Shown here piece by piece: positions 1 through 11,900 of a stretch of 64,000 bases of DNA (position 1 is the stretch's first letter; every line of letters begins with the position of its first letter). This DNA is from Echinococcus granulosus (Eukaryota; Platyhelminthes; Cestoda; Cyclophyllidea; Taeniidae). Position numbers and translations under genes: made by a program. Below the pieces are notes generated by a model. The model searched no databases. It was not told where the DNA came from and worked only from the letters and a program-made list of their open reading frames with translations. The DNA is taken from the NCBI RefSeq assembly GCF_000524195.1, contig NW_020170468.1, positions 58,600 through 122,599 on the forward strand, given 5' to 3'.

Positions 1-1601
1 CTTTAAGAAAATGCAATTTCACGGTACAAGACTGTGTAAACGTGCATAGATAAGCCCTAGACATACGACCTATTATGGAGTGCTGTGATCGGTAGTAACC
101 AGCACTCGGTTCCAAACTTGGTTAGCTGGCCTGCGAACCCACTCATCTCGGTGGCATTGTTACAATGGCAAAGCCGGCAGTGACCACCAATTCGTTACTT
201 GCCTGGGCCTGTGTACAGGCTGCCTTTGCGGCGCTGAAAGACACGGTGCGTGTGCGTGGATGTGTGCACGCACGTACAGGCGTGCGTGCTAGCCTAGAGT
301 TGAACGCCGGTTGAAGCATGTCGTGGATTCGACTGAAAGAGGTCACCGCCAGAGTGCAGGTTGGTGTACGCAGAAGGCAGTTGTGTGCAAGTATTCGTCG
401 ACCAGATAAACAATACTTTAGTACTAAAACGCATCCTGCTTGATTAACCCCAGGGTCACTGGCGGGTCATAAGGAAAACAAAAAATTTTTTCCACACATC
501 AGGTCATTAGATTTGTTGCCCAGGCTGTGTTGGATGCTGGGGAGCTTATCAGAAGGTCTAGAGTGAATTGGAGCATAATTATACAGAAGGCGACGTAAGC
601 AGTTTATATATTTCTGTGTTAAAGTGGGGATTTTTAAAGCGTATTCCATATATGTTTACCTTCCAAGGCCAACTTGATTTATGAATACTGCATGACTCAG
701 CAATATTCCGACTTCTTTTGTTAATGCCCAGTTTTATTTTCTGGGGCCTAATTGTGTGCGTATAATTTAAACACAAGTAGTCTGATGTTCAGTATGCACA
801 ATTTGCGGTAGCGCTTTACACCAACAGTGCAATATACTTAACTTTATTTCAAGAATGGCCCTTATTTACCTACTATCTTATCAACACGAATAAAATAGTC
901 AGCTTTCAAACAGGTCACTTGCAAACTTCAACCAGTATGGGGCTTTCCACTAGTATTGAAACAGTTTTTTACTCATGACTTTCGACAATTCATTATCAAG
1001 GTTTGTTAATAGATTGGACTCTCTTGGTCCTCGTAACGTCGAATTTGGACCTACTGTCTTCCAAAGAGATTGATAATTTTACGGCTATGCCTACTTCTTT
1101 TCGCCATTCCTACCGACCCACTAAGTGCATAGTCTTAAAATCTTTTTCTGCAACCTACGAGGTGGCATCAGGCAAAACCTTATTCACCTCGGCCCCTAGG
1201 AATCCGTGTTTCTTCATTTTTCCAAATATTTGCACTTTTCTACATGTCGATTAAAATTATTTTGTCCGAAAATGGCAACGCAAAAAATAATAGCAAATAC
1301 TGAATATTCTCCCATGAATCGAGAACTAAAAGTGGAATGCTTGGACATATACACACCTTGAGAAAGCCAGTTCACTTCTTTTATTCCTCCTTCGAATAAA
1401 AGGTGGTAAATCCTTTTTCACCCAAATTCTTGATCACAAAAGTAATCCGATACATGCAATCAGACTGAGCCTACATTCCAATAAAAGCATAGACCAGCGT
1501 TTCTAAGTTAATGAAGTTTTTGTCCAATTGCCATTTTGGGGCATGGTTTCTTAAGTCTTAATAATGACGCCGATATATTACGTTTTGCAACACAAACCTA
1601 C

Positions 1602-1904
1602 CGATTGTGCATGGATGTCGAAAATTTTGGCCGTGAGCATAGAAACAGCACTCTCATCGGTGCCCAATTCCGCGCCCTGCTTACCAAAGGATGCGATTTG
1701 CAGAAGCACCAGATAATCAGGCTGCTGTTGTTCCTCCAGGTGGTTCAGTTCTGCCTCAAAAATGGCTCCACTTACTGCAGCTTTCCTTTCACTGTCCATG
1801 CCTGCACCGGCAGAGTAGATCTGTGAACTCTCGACGAGACGGTCAATCAGAGGCGAGTAGCAGGGCGAAGTGCCCTTAATTGATTCCCCTTGGGTGTTGG
1901 ACAT
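1602..1904 (-). CDS. Probable 5' coding exon of an unrecognised small helical protein
   Basis: An open frame of 101 codons runs from an ATG at 1904 to a good splice donor (GTAGGT at 1601-1596). A second in-frame ATG lies upstream at 1931. The peptide begins MSNTQGESIKG and is Glu/Gln/Ala/Leu-rich, as expected for a helical or coiled protein, with ELNHLEEQQQ near residue 60 and MLTAKIFDIHA near the end. The product is not recognised. The spacing of LL...I...GK followed about 25 residues later by a HA motif faintly recalls the CDK2AP (DOC-1) C-terminal region, but this is too weak to name it. A promoter-like patch lies just upstream at 1999-2055, which supports a real transcription start. A possible terminal exon in matching phase is 233-195 (RRKGSLYTGPGK then stop), but that is speculative. 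No better downstream exon was found. Confidence 0.4.
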
Positions 1905-1998
1905 GTGAGCGTGGCCTATAAGCGTGCACATAGCTGTCTTAGGGGAGGGGTGCTCCTGCTTGCTCCTGTGCTCACACCATGCACGCCTCCGGCACCTG

Positions 1999-2055
1999 AT
2001 TGGTCAGTGAAGCGGCACGCCCGTTGAGTACCAATCAATGATCACGAATCACGTG
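1999..2055 (-). promoter_or_regulatory. Promoter-like patch: two CCAAT boxes and an E-box
   Basis: ATTGG at 1999-2003 and CCAAT at 2031-2035 are two NF-Y-type CCAAT boxes on opposite strands, 32 bases apart, followed by a palindromic CACGTG E-box at 2050-2055. The patch lies 95-150 bases upstream of the minus-strand ATG at 1904, a normal promoter distance. No TATA box was identified. The role is inferred from motif clustering and position only. Confidence 0.4.
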
Positions 2056-2069
2056 CACGAGAATGAGTG

Positions 2070-3455
2070 CCTGCGTGCGTACGTGCGTGCGTTGGAGTGC
2101 TTGAGAGAGGAAAGCAAGAAATGAATTTGAAGACATCTGTAATTGTTTCTGTCCGTCGCCGGAAGTGGATGGGGTAATTACCTCTCCCTCTTTTGACTGC
2201 CATTTCTCTGGTTGCCAGCTCAAGTGTACCTCAGTTCAGCGAAGCAATTATATTGCTTGCAGCTGGAAATAGCTGCTTTAAGAATGGACCCTCGTGATTA
2301 TTTGTGCCTCTAGAACCATCTGACCAATTTTGCAGGTCATCTAATCAGTGAGTGGTGCAAACAGGAATTGTGAAGTGTATCAAATATGGACAATTTGGTA
2401 TTTTAAGAACCATGCATTGTTTTTACTTATTGTTTAGCATCAGTAGTAAAGCTTTCAGAGCTTTTTGTAGTACGTTTCTAGGGGAACCGGAAGCAATCGG
2501 AGATGGCTGCTTACCACCAGCTTAGAAACGGTTTTTAATCTTTGGATTTAACCGTAGGTGATCAGAAGAAGCAGTCAATTTTTAATGAAGCGGAAATTGA
2601 ATAAAGCTTGCGTGATTATTATCTATGGCAGGCTAAAGAATTGTAATCCAAGTACTTGGGGAATTTTAACTCATCTCTTCACACATTTGTGTTATAAAGG
2701 GAAATTATGCACGAAAATGCTAAATCGTACACACGCACACCAAGTGGGCTCCTGTTACTTGACTATTCTAAGGTACCATGGTCCGTGATTCTAAAATATC
2801 GTTAAAAAGTTATAAATGGGGTATTTATGGCCTCTTCAAGGTCTGTAGGTAAAATTTTTATTTATTGTGTTTTCCATTGCATTTCCCAGCATCTTTTAAT
2901 GCTTGTTTTTGGATACCGGCATTATGAAATTTCAAAATCATTCTAACCGATGTCAAGTTTCAAATCATTTAAGAATTCACAGCACTTTCTGAGATAAAAA
3001 TGTCCTGTACTCTTGCTTCTCTTCTATAATAAACCTGTTTTTTCCTATACATTTCTTTTCAAACTAAACTAGCAAACCATTTTTAGAAATTTAATTCATT
3101 AAGATTTATTTATGCTTTGGGACCATCTTTTTTGTATAACGGAATAGCTAATCAATTCAATTTGAATTTTGGCATTTAGTTTACTAGCATCGTTAACTTT
3201 CGATTTCCCAAGTTTGTGCATAATATGCAATCGTTGAAAATTACAGTGGGAATTTCATACTTCCCCACCCTATGGTCTCACTTATGTAGAGGATGCTGAC
3301 GCGAGTTTAAGGTAAGAAGAAATCGCTTTCTTTGATGGATCGCCAAATTTGCCAGAACTGTGACAGTCGTACGCAAATGCCATACTTTTTCAAGTACCAT
3401 ATCAAAATATAAAACAAATACCAATAACAAACGCAAAGGAATTTTTGGAATGGTT
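2070..3455. other. Non-coding stretch downstream of WDR60
   Basis: A short GTGC/GTAC-type simple repeat lies at about 2070-2090. The rest is AT-rich, with short open frames in all frames and no splice-bounded exon that I could support. TTTATT at 3105-3110 reads AATAAA on the minus strand and could be the WDR60 polyadenylation signal, about 350 bases past the stop codon. Confidence 0.5.
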
Positions 3456-6400
3456 TCAAAGAAGTCCATTTAATACACTTTCCAAAGCCAGAAGTTCATC
3501 TTCTTGCCTCACAACCAAATCCTCCTTTAACCAATGGATTTCAGCCCCGTCCTGCCAGCAGACGGCCAGACAGCCACTGCAACCTCTGGCTACAGAGAAA
3601 TCAACCACCCTACGCTCTCTGATGGTGCCAATGATGAGGGTTTGAGCACGGGGCTTCATAGTTGCTTGCTCCCCATCGAGTAGGGTCCATGCTATAATGT
3701 CGCCGTCCGTAGCTAGACAGTAGGTCACATTTGGACGATGGGGGGACCAGATAACCTTTCTGACACCGATTGAGGGCCGATCAGATTGTACCTTGATCAG
3801 CCACTTGAAGATGGGATGTGGATGGTGAGTCAGGTAGAGAGCTAGCTGCCCATCTGAGTAACCTGCGGCCGAATGCTATTTATTTCAGTCTTACATAATC
3901 TTTTGCAACCTTTTTTCACTTCATTTTTATTTGGTCTTTGCGTTACCTATGTCAACTTGCTGATTTCAATGCCTAAAAAGGTTTTCAAGCATAAGTGGCA
4001 CACTTTAACTCTTTAGATAATGGGCTAGAAAGTCCTTTATTATGTTAATTAATTGTGTCCATGGAATTATTTATTGGCTTTCCACCGGGTGGGAGGAAGA
4101 ATTATGCTAAAAATAAAAACTCCTAAATCTTTAGGAACTCTAGTTTAGTGTTTCACCGGAAAAATTGGATTTGTTCTTACAAGAAAAATAGAAATCCTAT
4201 GCTTTAAGCTGTAAATTAGGATAGATAAATCAATATAAAAGCTACAAAGCATATGCTACTGACTAACCCCACAGGCGTAACTTCACCTCAAAATGTTAAA
4301 CTCAACTTGACCTTAAATATCACGGAAATAATCAGATTATCAATTAGATCTGCAGTGCCTATGGCAGGAAAATGAGTACAATTTATTTATACGAGCTATA
4401 TATCTCACAAATAAGTAATAAAAAGGTACTGAAAAGTAAATTACTCGAGGAACATAAGAGCTGTGCAGCATATCCCCTAGAATCATCCACACTAAGCAAT
4501 CGGTCTCAAACAAGGTATTCATATTGCAATGATTTACAGATCAGACAGTTTTCCGACGTTCAAAAAGAGCTATACAATGAATGGCTAGCGTCTATTGGAA
4601 TTTGGACTTGCTCTCGCTAGAAATAACTCCATTTTGGTTGGAAATACAACGTAACTTTCGAATTTCACTTCTAAATCAAATTGATCAAATAAAAATGGTT
4701 TTTCAAGTATAATTCATGGTCGAGATAGAAAAAAAGGGAACAGTAAATAGCTTTTGCATCAAAGCGTTGAATACTGTTTCATTAATCACTTCGTTCATAA
4801 GTAGTTGAAGTAAATCTTTAAGACACTATGCACGAAATATTGATGTTTACATCTGAAGCACTGTGAAAGCAGGAATTTCTCAATTTTATTACGATATCAG
4901 TTCAAAAAAGCCTTAAACTGGCATAAAAAGTGGGGATCACTTGGCCCACCCAATATAAACATAAACAAAAAGCATAAGTGCGTTTGCAACGACATCTCCG
5001 TTCCTGTTCATTAAATAAACTCCACACTAACATCTGCTACTTATTTACGCCAAAGTAGTACTTACCTGCAATCAGAACATTTGGCAGGAAGGGATGCAAA
5101 GCAAGACAGGTGACAGCTGCATCGGCAAAAGACAGCTTGAAGTCTCTGGGATAGATGCACTGACTAGGCACGCGGCACTTTTGTCTGATGTTGCCGTCCG
5201 CTGATCCAATGAAGAATTTGTCTGACGTTCGACATACTTCTAGACATGTTGTGAATGGAGCCAGAGAAACGTTGATCCCGCTGGAGACTGGGCGCTTATG
5301 AGAAACAGCCACACTTTGCAGTTATAACTGCAACCTTTTTAGTAGCATAAGGTTTTGCAGACCGCGAGAGTGGTTCGAGTATGTGGTTTAATATCCTGAT
5401 TCAAAGGTAGGGCTTTATTTTTGATTAAAGAAACAAATTCAGCTTATCACTTATATGTACAAGCCATATCGGAGTAACCACTTATTTTTACGCTAAAATA
5501 CCACTTTGCGCATGGCGGGAGGACTGTATCATACAGTAAACGGTTCCATTGGATCATTTCGCCATAGAATAAAGGCAATAGCGAAAGCATTTAAGGGAGT
5601 TAAGTATAACAGCCCTACCAAATGGCTGCCTTGAGTATCATAAGTAAACCTTGCTAGTTGAATCAGCCGAGCACGGCCGCCAGGTCGCAGTCCCAAATCA
5701 GCACTCGGCCCGATAATATCACAACTCCTCTTAGGCTGCAAACGCAGAGCCATCCAAATGTTCACATTTCCTCGATTATCAAGGGAGCAGAACTGAAAAC
5801 TGTTGGATAAGATCGATTCTCGCATTAATGACTTCAGTGCGACGATCGGGGACGTTGGAAAGGTTCTGAAATCGGAACTTTTATCTTCCTCCGAAAAAGC
5901 AAAAGAAGCCAAGTAGTCTGGTGATTTCGCATGCTCAAAGATCTTGGGAAGGAAAGAGCCCTGCTTCGAAACATTATCGGACGGATAAAGAGGAGATATT
6001 TCGGAACCTATAGCCCAGACAACCAAAGTTCCGTCACTAAGGCCTCCCACTATCTATTTGAGTAAAGTCATGATTGGGTCTATTCAAGCTTAACCTACCA
6101 TAGTAAACTCTGAGCTGGTTTCTGATAGCACAGATACTATCCCATCTCCATATCCCCAGACATCACCGATGCCACGTCCAGACATCGGCAAAAGTCCAGG
6201 ACACTTCAGTGCATGCTCGAGGGTTCCTTGACCAGAATGGTCATTGACTTTCCAAACGCACGCTAAATCGCCAGGTAAAGGGCCTCGTAGATTTTCCATA
6301 CTATGAGGCTGAAGTTAAATACTTATATTGAAAAGGAATGGCTAACCGACTTTAGTCGATGAAGAGTGAGGAGGTGGTGGTCCAAGAACTTGCAGTGAAC

Positions 6401-7800
6401 GCATTCCAACTCAGCCAGTGTCTGTTGGTCTTGACTAGGAATAACTAAGTTGTGTGGTTTGTGAGCATGTTGGTTAGACGTTAAAGAATGTTCTTCACAA
6501 TCCCCTTCTAGAAGCATGAGTACTGTTTTCAAGCTCGTCTTCAGTCGATTCAAAGTCGAGACGGAGAATCGTTCATTGTTTCTGGGAGAATCCGATGAAT
6601 GATTACTTTGGAAGGACGAGTTCAAAGCTGTTCAGTCAAATCTCTCGTCAGTTGAAGGATCAAAACAACAAACTGCTACGCAGTTTAAAAACTAAAAACA
6701 CTGCCAAAACTATTAATAGAATGAATTCGTTAAAAAAAATTTCGGCACATAGTACTACGTGAAGGTACTGCTCTTATTCTGCTAAAATGGATGACATTCT
6801 GACTTATTTGCCAAAACCTTGATGCGCCTTGACAAGTCAGGAAACCTACGGGCATAGCGGACGTGTCCCGAATGACCGCCTTCGTAGGCTGGAGGGATCT
6901 GAGTCCATGACGAGTAAGGAGCCGTTCGTGACCTCTCAGTTTGTACCTCCCTAGAGAGGCAATCATCCATTGTCTGCGACTGAGCATGGGAAAGCTCTAC
7001 CTGACAAAGCCGCAGAACGTAACTAGAGTACGCATCCATTGGCTGGAGGTTGAAGATCTCTCGAAAATCACCCAAACCTAGTTCTATAATCCGAAGAAGT
7101 TCTTTCCCCCTTTCAATCTGGCGCCTGCGATTTAGCGACATAAACTCATTGCTTAGGCTTTCAGCAATGTCATTTTCTATCCTCATCTGTGTTGGTGATT
7201 TTGAGCAATTTCGTTTGGTCTGTTCTCCATTACATGCATAAACTGTAAAATACTGAAAATCAGATGGGGTCATAATCTGTTGATTTTCTAAAGTTCCGGC
7301 GTTCTGGTTTGTCGGTAATACAGCTGATCGATATTCCAGTTCACCTAATGAAGATTCAGCTGGAAAATTCACTCCTCCTTTCTGAGGTGATACAGGATCC
7401 AACAACGTAAAGTCACTTTCAAGCTTACAATCCTGAGAACAGCTTTCTTTTTTAGGGGAAGAATCAGCATTCGAGTGGTTAATACTGCTTAATGGTTCAT
7501 TACCAGACATTCCTACCAATTTCATATCGTTTTGGGGGCATCATCAGAAGGTTTCTTACCTATAGGCAGTCGTGATCTCCTAATAGAACTCTTTTCTTTA
7601 TATTGTTCAGTGACAGAACCAAGATTTGATACAGTTGGTAATCTACTTGTTTTTATATTGGGTATTTCGGCAGACGATCCTTTTGATGCCACTAAATTGA
7701 CAGATGCTTTTGCCGATTTAGCAGGACTTTTGCTCTTTGAATTCGATTTTTTTGTGGAACAACTCCTCAGGGGGTGTCTTCGAGATTTCCTGTCTGACAT
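3456..7800 (-). CDS. DYNC2I1: WD repeat protein 60, cytoplasmic dynein-2 intermediate chain 1
   Basis: This is an intermediate chain of the dynein-2 motor, which drives retrograde intraflagellar transport in cilia. Seven exons join in phase: 7800-7560, 7512-6850, 6627-6347, 6308-6099, 6053-5650, 5313-5066 and 3862-3456, giving 817 aa with a TGA stop. Introns are 47, 222, 38, 45, 336 and 1203 nt, all GT-AG. Residues 1-100 are basic and Ser-rich. Residues about 200-300 match the family's segment ending in a VQT...WTQ.PP motif, and about 320-360 match the helical LLEGD segment. WD repeats follow from about residue 400 to 800: VGGLSDGTLVVW, then SLDNRGNVNIWMAL, then the diagnostic SADLGLRPGGR, then LIAGGYSDGQLALY split across the exon 6/7 junction. 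It is shorter than the human protein (1066 aa), mainly at the N-terminus. The exon 2/3 and 5/6 junctions are the least certain, chosen because phase and conserved residues both fit. Confidence 0.9.
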
Positions 7801-8984
7801 GATTACACTACTAGGAATAAATTCCTAAGAAACATCAATCAGTTTGAAAAATCGCGTGTCGCTATTTCCAACCGTTGATTAATACAAACTAACACAGGAC
7901 AATCAGAAAAGAAGCTTGTATTAGACAGGTAAGCATTAACCAAAATAAATTACTTCCCTAGTTTATCAAAGGATTTAGTTGATGGGAAGGAAGATTTTCT
8001 TTAAGACTCAACATCCAATATATTCTGATTGGCCAACAGTTATGTGATATAAATATCAAGTGGCTTCATTTGTAGTGTCTACAGTTGTCACACAACTGTT
8101 AGTCTGTTACGAAAATTAGCTCTCATGCAAGGACTTTTTGTGTCTTTGGTTATTGTGAACCAGATATTATGTAGTGATACGAGTCCTCCCTGAGGTCGTG
8201 AAAAGCATATTGGGATAGGCGCCTATGCACACAGCGGACAGCTATGCTGCCGAACGGAAATAGGAGCCTTAAAGATTTAAGTGCTCGTGTAGTCAAACTT
8301 ACATAAAACATATGGCTAGTCATTCTTAATGCTGGATTTTCCACGCTACCCAAGTCCTTTTAAGTATTGATAATTCGTCAAATGTCTTAGCGTAGATACC
8401 ATTTTCTACAAGTTAAAACCGAAATAGCGCTAAGATAGCATTGGATAGACATAACGTTTCCCGCACTCCCAAAGCCTCTCTCAAGAGCGCTTCCAATGCC
8501 GCTTGCATTTACCACCATCGACTAGTCACAAAATCCCAAACCTCCTAAGGCAAGGTTCTACACGCTGATACCGAAACCTAGTCCGTGCACAGTCGCACAG
8601 GCAGTGGGTCAAACACCGCCGGTACTACCCCACAATTGACAAGACATCAACTCAAGTATAGGCCTCTCGAGAATGGGACGATCATACCCTCCCTCCCGGA
8701 AATCATGCGCCTTAAGAACATCAAGCAGTTCTTGTGGAGAGACTGCAACAAAACAAGAGCAGTCACAAGTACTAAATACGTTGAGGTGAGAGCTATTAGC
8801 GATGGATAGAAAGTCTGGACAACGGACGCAAGTAGTTTCTCGACGTAGGAAACATGAAAGATGCGAGGTGTACAGGGAAAACAGTAGACGATAAGGGCTG
8901 ACAGGGATGGGAGGGAGTGGGACAAGAAGTTATCGCAGATTCTAATTAATATGGCCCCCAGCGGCTGAGGACCTCTCGGCCAGT
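7801..8984. other. Spacer between TSG101 stop and WDR60 start
   Basis: This 1.2 kb spacer holds the TSG101 3' untranslated region and the WDR60 promoter/5' region. The part at 8450-8984 is unusually GC-rich and open on both strands (see findings). The part at 7800-8100 is AT-rich. No canonical AATAAA in the minus direction was found close to the TSG101 stop, and no clear core promoter motif was found for WDR60. Confidence 0.5.
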
Positions 8985-11900
8985 CTATACCAACGGCAAG
9001 CCCGCTTTGGCCCGACACTGACACACCGTGGCGCGTTGCATAAATTGATTCCGCGACTGATCCCGCACGACCTTAGGAACGAGTTACACAACAAGGGTAT
9101 TTAGGGTTAAGAGCACCAGCTTATTGCTGCTTTCAGGAATCGCAAAGAGCCAACTCCATTTGTAAAGGGCAACATTCTGAACTCAGACACACCTTAAGAA
9201 AGTCCTCCAGTTCAATGGCGCCATTTTCCAGGGCCTGTGAAAGGTAGTATAGCACATCCCCAATCGCCTGTTCTTCTGCGAAGGCCTCAACTAGCCTGGG
9301 GCAAGAGACCAGAAATAAAACTATAATAAAGAAATAGATCACCACGAATTTCCAAACAGCAACAGAGGTTTACGATTTCTAGTTAAAACGGTGAGCTATG
9401 ACTGTCATAGTTTGAGTACTAATATCGCCGATATCCCAGCTTCAGTGAAATTCACATTTGTATCATGGAGTTAGGATTATCCGCTTATGTCGCCACTTTC
9501 TTGACGATCATATAGTAACACGGTCTAAACGCGAGACGGCAGAATCGATACAGCCACAGAAAGTCATGATCTCTAACGAATGAAGAATTTGGCTTAGTGG
9601 TAAATTGCACCAAGCGAGCCAAAGGATTGTGGAATTTCTTTCCGACAATGTTAATCATTAAATTGAGTGACGCAGCTTAGGGTGGGTACTATGTCAACCA
9701 AAATCCTAAACCAATTGGAATAAGCAGAATAGCTGCCTGAATTTAATCACATAAATTACACGGCAATAAGATGGAGACATCTTTCGTCACAGCATTATGA
9801 AAATGATGGGGGGAAATTGGCTAAATGAAGTAGGGCAAGGCTAAAGGCTTGCCTTTGTTTTTTCTCAGTAGATGGCTGATCATAACGAGAAAACAACGGC
9901 ACTGCACCACAATACGCATGTGCAAGATGCTACAGAGCCAGATTTGGAAACGCACCCACAATATTCACAAAACATCCCATCGCTGGTTAAAAAACAAGAA
10001 TTAAGTCACAAATTGCAAGCCGTAAGATACATCTCAATGTCAAAAGTAAGGGAAACGAGTTTCGCCACGTTGCCTCGCTTTTTTATCAGTCCGAAAAAGC
10101 TACTGACGGTGGCCGAATCGCAAACTTGGATTAATTGCACCACTTCTTGAGACACTATATCAAAACAGGACCCAGCAAAAAAAACTTTAAAGGAGCGAAA
10201 CCTTACTGCCGATAGACAGGCCTCGTGGTATCAACAACCGAGTCGTAGTCCACTTTGACATTCGCCTCCTGTTTCAGCTTTCGATAGGCCTCCTTGTACT
10301 CCCTTGTCTTATCCTCCAACTCAAGCGTCAGAGATTGTATCTGCTCCTGTAGAAAAGAATGGAGAAGGGAGAGTGATAATATAACTTATTTAGAAAGGAA
10401 AAAAATAAACAGTTGTGGACAGGAAGAGATATGGGTATATAGACGTTTACCAGCTCGGAGAGCATCTGCGCTTGGATAGTGACGAGGTTGTCAGCGTGCG
10501 AGATAAGGTCCTTTTGCGTCGATTCGAGCGACTGGATCTCGCAGCTCAGATCGTCCACCACCTCGCGTTGCACATTGTTCAACTTATCCATGACAGCGGA
10601 TCGAAGCGACAACAACAGCTGTTCCTCCTCCGACACTACACCTGAAGTGGAAGTGCTTGCGAGGTAAGTACTTCATTGCTACCAACGCACAGTTGATTGC
10701 GACTATAGACAGTACTTTTCGCCAATATTTCCCAAAAATTTCGAAAGTAGCTTATATGCTGACGTCAATAGTGGACGTTGTCAACCAAGGAATTTCGTGA
10801 GGGAGTAATTTTTGACAAATGAAGTTTTGTCTCCTTTAAGTAATAGGTAGCAGAATAAACCGCTCCGGTTGGCTTAAAGAGCGGATGGCAAAACACTACC
10901 TCCAGTCTGAGACCTTAAAAGATCAACTGAAGAAACCGGTATAAGAGCACTATAAGTACACAATTCACTTTGTTAAACACAAAAATGTCAGTTCCCAAAC
11001 TATTTAAATGGTATACGACGTGAATAGGCCTTGCACAATTTTACTAACACGTATTAGCGGGGCTGAGGTGAAAGGCATAAAAGACCTAAGTAAAACATAA
11101 ATCAGGCAGATTAATCAGATACATGATGAACTCAAAGTGCTACCAATCCCCATACATATTATGCTACCACTTACGGTTAAACGGAATTTAAGAATCCGCA
11201 ATAAAAATATTTTATAAAAGAAAAAAAGCGAAAAACTAAACAAGGCCACACTCATATCAGGTGTGAACACTGAGGTTTGATAACAATATGAGAGGGATAA
11301 ATAACAGTCCTCACAGGATGCAAGACATTTGTGTTTAATCAGTGTCAGGATGGACGGTAAATCCGAAATTCAACTATATAAAGCTGGTAGATTCATAAAG
11401 AGCGAATCCAGTCAGGCTAAAAGCTACCAATCTAATCGAGCAGTAACAGTGTGTTCTTAGCCCTCGCATAGAGGGTCTAGAAAAAACCTCGAGTTAATTG
11501 ATTTCAGCCCACTTCTTAGAGTAGCATTTGAAACCACACAAAATGGTGTGGGCCTCTTCGGTGCTACCTACCGGTTAACTCAACAACTTTTCAAGCCACC
11601 ACGGCTACATAATTAACCAATAAAACGTTAAATTTTGAAAAACTTATTAAGCAAATAAAGGCTAGCGAAAATGATAGGCATGGTATAATGGTGGTTTTTA
11701 CTCTAACATCCACTGAACATTCGAACATCCACTCAAGCCTTTGTTGTGAAGATAGATTTATTGGATAATCAGTTAAAATAAACATCGGTAGTGAGAAATG
11801 TGTACCCCTTTTTGGAAGCAGAAAACCCACACAAAATTGTGTACAAAATCGCTCATACGTAGAGATTAATCATAAGACCACTACCAGTCATCAAACAGTT

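Noticed and set aside
6730..7241. Alternative frames over WDR60 exon 2
   Set aside because: Shadows of the conserved frame, which matches the family and joins in phase to the flanking exons.
9872..10150. 92-codon plus-strand frame antisense to TSG101
   Set aside because: It lies wholly inside a 911-nt TSG101 intron. The composition is ordinary and there is no promoter or other support.
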